DNA from: Candidatus Heimdallarchaeota archaeon
GTDB lineage: Archaea; Asgardarchaeota; Heimdallarchaeia; Heimdallarchaeales; Heimdallarchaeaceae
Assembly (NCBI GenBank): GCA_030608385.1
Contig: JAUWEG010000012.1
Location: 1-39,928, forward strand
DNA: 39,928 bases
Reading direction: 5' to 3'
Shown: one piece after another, positions 35,214-39,928 of the stretch
Numbering within the stretch: position 1 is the first letter of the stretch
How the letters are laid out: the number at the start of each line of letters is the position of its first letter
Program-made: the position numbers and the translations under genes
The notes under the pieces: model-generated
What the model saw: only the letters and a program-made list of their open reading frames with translations
Databases searched by the model: none
Told to the model about the DNA's origin: nothing

Positions 35214-35603
35214 TTAGATAAGTACAAACTTAAATCCGTACCCGATTAATCCTTCTTCTCCATTTTTTGATAAAGTTCTGAAAACCATTCGAACTTTCAT
35301 TCCTTCTGTAAGATCCTCAAGTTTGGTATCAGTAATTTGTCCAGTTACCTTAATGCCATCATCTAATTCAACAAGACCAATTATATACGGTGCATAGAAC
35401 ATCAATTCTTCTGCGGTTTGAGATACTCTTGTAAAATGAAGTATTTTCCCTGTTTGTGCAAGTTTCAATTCTGCAATATTTTCACTAGAGCAGTGAGGAC
35501 AATATTGAGTGATTGGAAAGCTCTTCTTTTTACAATCCTGACATAAGATTCCCAAAACTAGATATTTCCCTCTTCTTTCTCTCCATATTTTGGGTGGTTC
35601 CAT
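35214..35603 (-). CDS. DUF35 OB-fold/zinc-ribbon protein of the HMG-CoA operon
   Basis: A 129-residue protein with an N-terminal rubredoxin-like zinc ribbon (CQDC, then CPHC) and an OB-fold (residues 50-129, with GKILHFTRVSQT and GYGFKFVLI). DUF35 proteins bridge thiolase and HMG-CoA synthase and hold the acyl-CoA pantetheine tunnel in archaeal mevalonate complexes. It overlaps the thiolase stop by one base and is the last gene of the operon. Confidence 0.9.
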   Translation of the reverse strand: MEPPKIWRERRGKYLVLGILCQDCKKKSFPITQYCPHCSSENIAELKLAQTGKILHFTRVSQTAEELMFYAPYIIGLVELDDGIKVTGQITDTKLEDLTEGMKVRMVFRTLSKNGEEGLIGYGFKFVLI

Positions 35604-36784
35604 TATTTATCATCCTCCATATTTGAAAGTATATGCACTAAAACACTTGCTCCTGTCCCCATTACATTTTGTGTTAGACCATATTTAATATCATCAACTT
35701 GTCTCTTGTCAGCTTCTCTTCTCATTTGCTGGATAATTTCAACAATTTGAGCGATTCCTGTTGCACCGAAAGGATCCCCTCTTGCTTTAAGACCCCCACT
35801 GGTATTTACACTAATATCTGAGTTAAGTTGTGTTTTTCCTTCAATTGTAGCTTTCCCACCATCTCCTTTTTGGAAGAATCCCAAATCTTCTATGGCTAGA
35901 ATCTCTCCTATCGGATATGAATCATGTACTTCAGCAATACTAATATCCTTCGACGAAATCTGAGCCATTTCATAAGCTTTTTTTGAGGCAATTTGGGTTG
36001 CTAGAAGTGATGATAAGGTTTCCCTATGGTGAAGTGATATTTTATCCGAACTTTGAGCTGAACCCACAACTTTAACCTTTTTTTCAATTTCTGAGTGGCT
36101 TTCCACAAATTCCTTGGAAGCTATTACTACTGCTGCACTTCCATCACAGTTGGTTGCTGGATCAAATCTTCCTATGGGATCTGAGATTCTCTTTGCATCC
36201 AGAAATCGTTTTAATGAGATTTCACGTCTAAACTGAGCGATTGGATTATTCACTCCATTCTTGTGGTTTTTGACCGGAACTGACGCTAATTGTTCCATGG
36301 TTGTATTGAACTCCTTCATATGAGCTTGAGTCATCCAAGCATACAGACTTGTTAACGTGGCTCCTTGCTCAAATTCCCATAGATAATCAATTGTACCTCC
36401 AAGAATTTTCTCTAGTGTACTACTATTGACAAAATCACTTAATTTCTCTGTACCTAGTACTGCAATACAGTCTAGAAGACCACTTTTTATAGCAATGAAA
36501 GCTTGATGAAATGCTCCAGCGCCACTTGCATTTCCTACATCAATTTTAGTAATCGGTATATTCAAATTACACTCTCTACTGGCTTCTGCTCCTATGTAAG
36601 ACTGATCGTTCCTATTTGAAACCAATGACCCAAAATATAAACTCTGAATCAAATCCTTGCTAATTTTTGCATCTTGAATAGCTTTAGATAGAGCTTGTGT
36701 TGCACTGGAACTAGGATTCAATTCATAGTGCTCACCAAATTTAGTTATGCCATATCCTATAACATAGACTTCTCTTTTACTCAT
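35603..36784 (-). CDS. SCP2-type thiolase (acetyl-CoA acetyltransferase) with altered active site
   Basis: A 393-residue thiolase of the archaeal type that normally condenses two acetyl-CoA to acetoacetyl-CoA for HMG-CoA synthase. The fold and motifs are recognisable (IDVG-NASGAGAFHQA, AEVHDSYPIGEI, SGGLKARGDPFGATG, LTQNVMGTGASVLVHIL). However the nucleophilic Cys of the C-A-S-G motif is Asn 85, and the His of GHPxGATG is Asp 337 (DNA 36530-36532 and 35774-35776). Both changes should block thiolase chemistry. His 287 of the HD motif is kept. It lies between HMG-CoA synthase and DUF35 in one operon. It may be a structural partner or act on other chemistry. Confidence 0.85.
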   Translation of the reverse strand: MSKREVYVIGYGITKFGEHYELNPSSSATQALSKAIQDAKISKDLIQSLYFGSLVSNRNDQSYIGAEASRECNLNIPITKIDVGNASGAGAFHQAFIAIKSGLLDCIAVLGTEKLSDFVNSSTLEKILGGTIDYLWEFEQGATLTSLYAWMTQAHMKEFNTTMEQLASVPVKNHKNGVNNPIAQFRREISLKRFLDAKRISDPIGRFDPATNCDGSAAVVIASKEFVESHSEIEKKVKVVGSAQSSDKISLHHRETLSSLLATQIASKKAYEMAQISSKDISIAEVHDSYPIGEILAIEDLGFFQKGDGGKATIEGKTQLNSDISVNTSGGLKARGDPFGATGIAQIVEIIQQMRREADKRQVDDIKYGLTQNVMGTGASVLVHILSNMEDDK

Positions 36785-36785
36785 A

Positions 36786-37829
36786 TTAACACCTCAATAT
36801 CCCCTTGTATCTAGAATACTTACCATAGTTAATTTCTTCCTTGTTGTTCACATAATATTCAACTGTTAGCGGATATGATTTGAGTTCTTCAATCTCATCA
36901 GTAATTGAAAATGAAAACGCATCACTTCCAGCGCCACTGCCATATGAAGTCATAAATATTCTATCTCCTGAGTTAGAATTATTAAGAATATGTGCTAATC
37001 CTAACATTGATGAAGCGGAATATGCATTTCCAATGTTTTTGCATATTAAGCTGTTATCTATTTGTTCAGCTGTAAAGCCAAGCATTTTTGCAACTGTAAG
37101 TGGAAACTTAGTATTAGGTTGATGAAACGTGACATGATTATAATCTGAAGGTTTAGTTCCAAGTTTTTCCATTAATCCTTTTGAAGCATCAACAGTATGT
37201 TGGAAGTATGCTGGTTGTCCTGTAAATCTATTCCCATGGGAAGGAAATACTGCTCCTTCTCTTCTCCAAAAGTCTGGTGTATCTGTAGTGATTGAATACG
37301 TCCCCTCTAGCTCCGCTACAACTCTCTCCTTACCAATTAGAAAAGCTGCACTTCCAGCTCCAGCTGTATATTCTAAAGGATCTCTTGGTTTAGCTTGGCT
37401 GTCATCTGAACCTATAGCTAGTCCAAATTTTATCATTTCAGATTTAACTAATCCAAAACACATTTGCATCCCAGCAGTTCCAGCTTTACAAGCAAATTCC
37501 AAATCTGCTGCAGTTAATTCCTTTTCAGCATCAATAGCTGCTGCGACAATTGTAGCTGTTGGTTTAACTGCATAAGGGTGAGATTCGCTCCCAACATAGA
37601 TTGCACCTATGTCTTGAGGATTCCCTTTCCATCGGCTTATTGTATTTCTTGCTGCTTCAACAGACATCGTAGCTACATCTTCATCTGGTCCAGGAACTGA
37701 TTTACTAAAAACCTGTAATTGTGAGATAATTTCATTCGGATCGTCATCCCAAACCTTAGCTATTTCTTCTATAGATATACGATATTTTGGGATATACGAA
37801 CCATAGGATACAATACCTAATTTACTCAT
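36786..37829 (-). CDS. Archaeal HMG-CoA synthase
   Basis: A 347-residue enzyme that joins acetyl-CoA and acetoacetyl-CoA into HMG-CoA for isoprenoid (archaeal lipid) synthesis. LGIVSYGSYIPKYRI at the start, PDEDVATMSVEAA, the nucleophile Cys 114 in EFACKAGTAGMQ, AGAGSAAFLIG and the His 237 in VTFHQPN are all present. ATG 37829 is chosen for AAGGT before it; a longer frame to 37856 adds nine residues. It is first in the minus-strand operon HMG-CoA synthase, thiolase, DUF35. Confidence 0.95.
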   Translation of the reverse strand: MSKLGIVSYGSYIPKYRISIEEIAKVWDDDPNEIISQLQVFSKSVPGPDEDVATMSVEAARNTISRWKGNPQDIGAIYVGSESHPYAVKPTATIVAAAIDAEKELTAADLEFACKAGTAGMQMCFGLVKSEMIKFGLAIGSDDSQAKPRDPLEYTAGAGSAAFLIGKERVVAELEGTYSITTDTPDFWRREGAVFPSHGNRFTGQPAYFQHTVDASKGLMEKLGTKPSDYNHVTFHQPNTKFPLTVAKMLGFTAEQIDNSLICKNIGNAYSASSMLGLAHILNNSNSGDRIFMTSYGSGAGSDAFSFSITDEIEELKSYPLTVEYYVNNKEEINYGKYSRYKGILRC

Positions 37830-37955
37830 GATAATACCTTGAAAGTGTTTATTCATTATAGCTGTAATAGAAACTATAAGTTAATTCTAATCTTTATTAT
37901 CATATTGATTATCAATCCATTAATTAAAATTTCCTACAAAGATATGAAATAAAAC

Positions 37956-38690
37956 TTAACTACTATCCTCTTCCTCTTTCTTCTTTTGAGGAGGTTTAGC
38001 AATAACAACTCTTGCAGGTTTTAGTAAAATCCCTTCTAACATAAATCCCTTTGACACAACTTCTATTATTTGGTTATTAGTTTTCTTGGCATCTTCAACT
38101 GTGTAAAGAGCTTCATGATATTTTGGATCAAATATCTGATTAATTGGATTTATCGGTTCAATTCCTAAAGTTTCGAAAGTGGATTTTGTATTGTTAAAAA
38201 TCATCTTAATTGCTTCTTTAGAAGATTTCAAATCATCATTCTCATTCAAAACTGTAAGAGTTCTCTCTAAATCCTCATATAGGTTTGTCAGTTTTAGCAA
38301 AATGCTACTTTTAATTCGGGAATTGGAGAATTCTTGATCTTTTTGCATTCTCTTTTTGAAATTTTCAAAATCTGCTTGAACTCTTTGAGCTGCATAAAGA
38401 AACTCGTCTTGCTTGATTTTTGCTTTCCTTAATTCTTGGTTTAATGTCCAGATAATTTCAGTCAATTCATCAACTTGATTATTATTTACCAGATTTAGTA
38501 TTTCAACAGATAAATGATTTCTTTCAACTTCTTCTGGAATGAGCTTTATTTCCTCTTGGGAAACTTGTTCCTCAGGCTCACTATCTACATCTACTTCAAT
38601 GAATTCTTCTTCTTTATCAGGGTTATCAGCTTTTTCAAACATAGGAAAAACCCACCTTTGAATCTCGTTTTTCAGCCCAATTACTGACAT
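37956..38690 (-). CDS. grpE: GrpE nucleotide-exchange factor for DnaK
   Basis: A 244-residue co-chaperone. After an acidic N-terminal region (about 1-90) the coiled coil (100-155) contains YAAQRVQADFENFKKRMQKDQE, the GrpE hallmark. The C-terminal beta domain has IEPINPINQIFDPKYHEALYTVED, NQIIEVVSKGFMLEGILLKPARVVIA. It releases ADP from DnaK. DnaK and DnaJ are not in the window. It is divergent from the hemerythrin gene across a promoter with a palindrome. Confidence 0.95.
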   Translation of the reverse strand: MSVIGLKNEIQRWVFPMFEKADNPDKEEEFIEVDVDSEPEEQVSQEEIKLIPEEVERNHLSVEILNLVNNNQVDELTEIIWTLNQELRKAKIKQDEFLYAAQRVQADFENFKKRMQKDQEFSNSRIKSSILLKLTNLYEDLERTLTVLNENDDLKSSKEAIKMIFNNTKSTFETLGIEPINPINQIFDPKYHEALYTVEDAKKTNNQIIEVVSKGFMLEGILLKPARVVIAKPPQKKKEEEDSS

Positions 38691-38741
38691 TTAAAATCTT
38701 CTATTCGACCAATAAAAAATCTCTCTTTGTTTGATTTCGAA

Positions 38742-38777
38742 AAATATAAGTTTGGGTCCAACTAAATACTTATTTAG
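38742..38777. promoter_or_regulatory. Divergent promoter region with a perfect palindrome
   Basis: On the minus strand CTTATATTT (38742-38750) is the grpE TATA box. CTAAATA, two spacer bases and TATTTAG (38762-38777) form a perfect palindrome that overlaps the likely TATA element of the plus-strand gene. It may be an operator controlling both genes, or simply a symmetric TATA element. Confidence 0.4.
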
Positions 38778-38852
38778 AGTTTGCTAAAGAAAGCTCGTAT
38801 AGGGTAGCTATAAGGCTCTATCAAACTGTTAAAAACGTTGGGTTGACAAGAA

Positions 38853-39928
38853 ATGCACGAGAAAGTAAGTGAAAAATCTATAAAGAATAAAGAAGCTATT
38901 AAGAAACTCATCAAGAAATTGCATGATGGGGAAGATCCTCAAAGTGTAAAAGAAGAGTTTAAAGATGTTATTAAAAATTTATCTTCTTTGGAAATTGCTC
39001 AAGCTGAGGAGCAGCTTATAAAGGAAGGTATGCCTGCTGAACAAATTCATCATATGTGTGATGTTCATTTAGCGGTTCTACAAGAGACACTAGAAGAAGA
39101 ACAGGATTTAGCTCCTGAAGGACACCCGATTCACATACTTATGCAAGAACACGTAATCCTGCTGGAGAAAGTCAATAGATTGAGAGAAATTTATAAAGAA
39201 ATCAGCAAGAAAGATAAGTTTCCTGCAATTATCAATGAATTAACTGAGATTGAGAATATAGTTGATCTTCTACAAAAATCAGAAAATCATTATCTAAGAG
39301 AAGAAAATGTTCTATTCTCGTACTTAGAAAAGTATGGTGTAACTCAACCTCCCAAGATAATGTGGATTGAACATGATAGAATACGTGATTTGGAGAAAAA
39401 TCTTATTAGTTTAATTAAAAACAAAGGTGACCATGATTTCCCAACTTTTCTAGAGAAATTCCACTTATATGCTCATGGTTTAGCAGAAATGTTAGCAAGT
39501 CATTTTCCAAAAGAAAACAAAATCTTATATCCTACAGCTATGAAACTTCTAAAAGACTCAGATTGGGTTGAAGTTAGAAAGCAATTTGATGATATTGGAT
39601 ATTTTTCCTTATCTCCTGATGTTATTCCTGCCGACGCTAAAATAGAAGAAATTAAACCTGTAATTGTCGATGAGAAACAGGTCGATTTAGGTACAGGAGT
39701 ATTAGATTTGGAAATTCTTCAACAAATCTTCAAAACTCTGCCCGTAGATACAACTTTTGTTGATAAAGATGATGTTGTGAAATTTTACAGTGAAGGTCCT
39801 GATAGAGTGTTTATACGAACTCCAAGTGTTATAGGTAGATTAGTTGAAAACTGTCATCCTTCCAAAAGTGTAGACAAAGTGATGAAAATCATTGAGAGCT
39901 TCAAAAATAAAACTCTTGATAAAGCTGA
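38853..39928 (+). CDS. DUF438/hemerythrin/PAS protein (right end cut off)
   Basis: At least 358 residues, open at the window edge. Residues about 1-75 are the DUF438 domain (KKLIKKLHDGEDPQSVKEEFKDVI, GMPAEQIHHMCDVHLAVL). Residues about 88-230 are a hemerythrin-type HHE domain with metal-ligand His and Glu: GHPIHILMQEH, ENHYLREENVLF, WIEHDRIRDLE, HLYAHGLAEMLASHFPKENKILYP. From about 300 a PAS-type region begins (FVDKDDVVKFYSEGPDRVFIRTPSVIGRLVENCHP). It is a di-iron oxygen/NO/redox sensor or scavenger; an output domain may lie beyond the edge. Divergent from grpE. Confidence 0.85.
   Translation, partial: MHEKVSEKSIKNKEAIKKLIKKLHDGEDPQSVKEEFKDVIKNLSSLEIAQAEEQLIKEGMPAEQIHHMCDVHLAVLQETLEEEQDLAPEGHPIHILMQEHVILLEKVNRLREIYKEISKKDKFPAIINELTEIENIVDLLQKSENHYLREENVLFSYLEKYGVTQPPKIMWIEHDRIRDLEKNLISLIKNKGDHDFPTFLEKFHLYAHGLAEMLASHFPKENKILYPTAMKLLKDSDWVEVRKQFDDIGYFSLSPDVIPADAKIEEIKPVIVDEKQVDLGTGVLDLEILQQIFKTLPVDTTFVDKDDVVKFYSEGPDRVFIRTPSVIGRLVENCHPSKSVDKVMKIIESFKNKTLDKA

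Noticed and set aside
1-39928. CRISPR arrays, tRNA or rRNA genes, insertion sequences
   Set aside because: No direct-repeat arrays, cloverleaf, rRNA core or transposase signatures were seen in the window.

Overview
This is chromosomal DNA from an AT-rich archaeon. Archaeal/eukaryotic-type informational genes dominate: ribosomal proteins S8e and S30e, SRP19, Gar1, Nop5 with fibrillarin, Elp3, Trm1, an Rpc34-like Fe-S winged-helix protein and archaeal RNase HII. The archaeal HMG-CoA synthase/thiolase/DUF35 set is also present, and many genes have TATA-type promoters a short way upstream. S30e together with an Rpc34 homologue points to the TACK/Asgard side of the archaea. The eukaryote-like site-1-protease layout of one subtilase would fit an Asgard archaeon, but the window alone does not prove the phylum.

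Layout. Bases 1 to about 134 are a richer-GC scrap of a bacterial-type PheT gene joined to the end of an archaeal membrane-kinase gene; this looks like a contig-end chimera. About 135-5650 is a minus-strand envelope/signalling block: a polyprenol/phytol kinase-DUF92 fusion, a DUF2085-like membrane protein, a tail-anchored TPR protein, a zinc-ribbon/RDD protein and a GT4 glycosyltransferase. About 5760-8500 holds two orphan helical proteins and an M20 amidohydrolase. 8701-10606 is a compact FixC/geranylgeranyl-reductase, ferredoxin and SCP2 operon, followed by a Zn/Cd-type P1B ATPase, a substrate-binding protein with permuted domain order and a PAC2 protein. 15484-16142 has no protein gene but holds a GC-rich, multi-hairpin RNA candidate with its own TATA box and 3' hairpin. 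It is followed by an extremely acidic protein whose C-terminus resembles a serine-recombinase DNA-binding region.

From 17085 to 30324 the content is mostly information processing: S30e-Elp3, a COG1395 regulator, Nop5-fibrillarin with an upstream winged-helix regulator behind a palindromic operator, a secreted subtilase, S8e-SRP19-Gar1, Rpc34, RlmE, Trm1 and RNase HII. From 30331 to the end come a rhomboid protease, a repeat-built polytopic membrane protein, two small or orphan families, a YkgJ-like cysteine protein next to an orphan zinc-ribbon protein, the isoprenoid HMG-CoA operon, GrpE, and a DUF438-hemerythrin-PAS protein cut by the right edge.

Most notable: the uncatalogued structured RNA (about 15625-15990); the permuted SBP_bac_5 protein; the thiolase lacking both its nucleophilic Cys and its activating His despite sitting in the HMG-CoA operon; the S1P-like subtilase; and the acidic protein with a recombinase-derived domain. 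I found no rRNA, tRNA, CRISPR array or intact mobile element.
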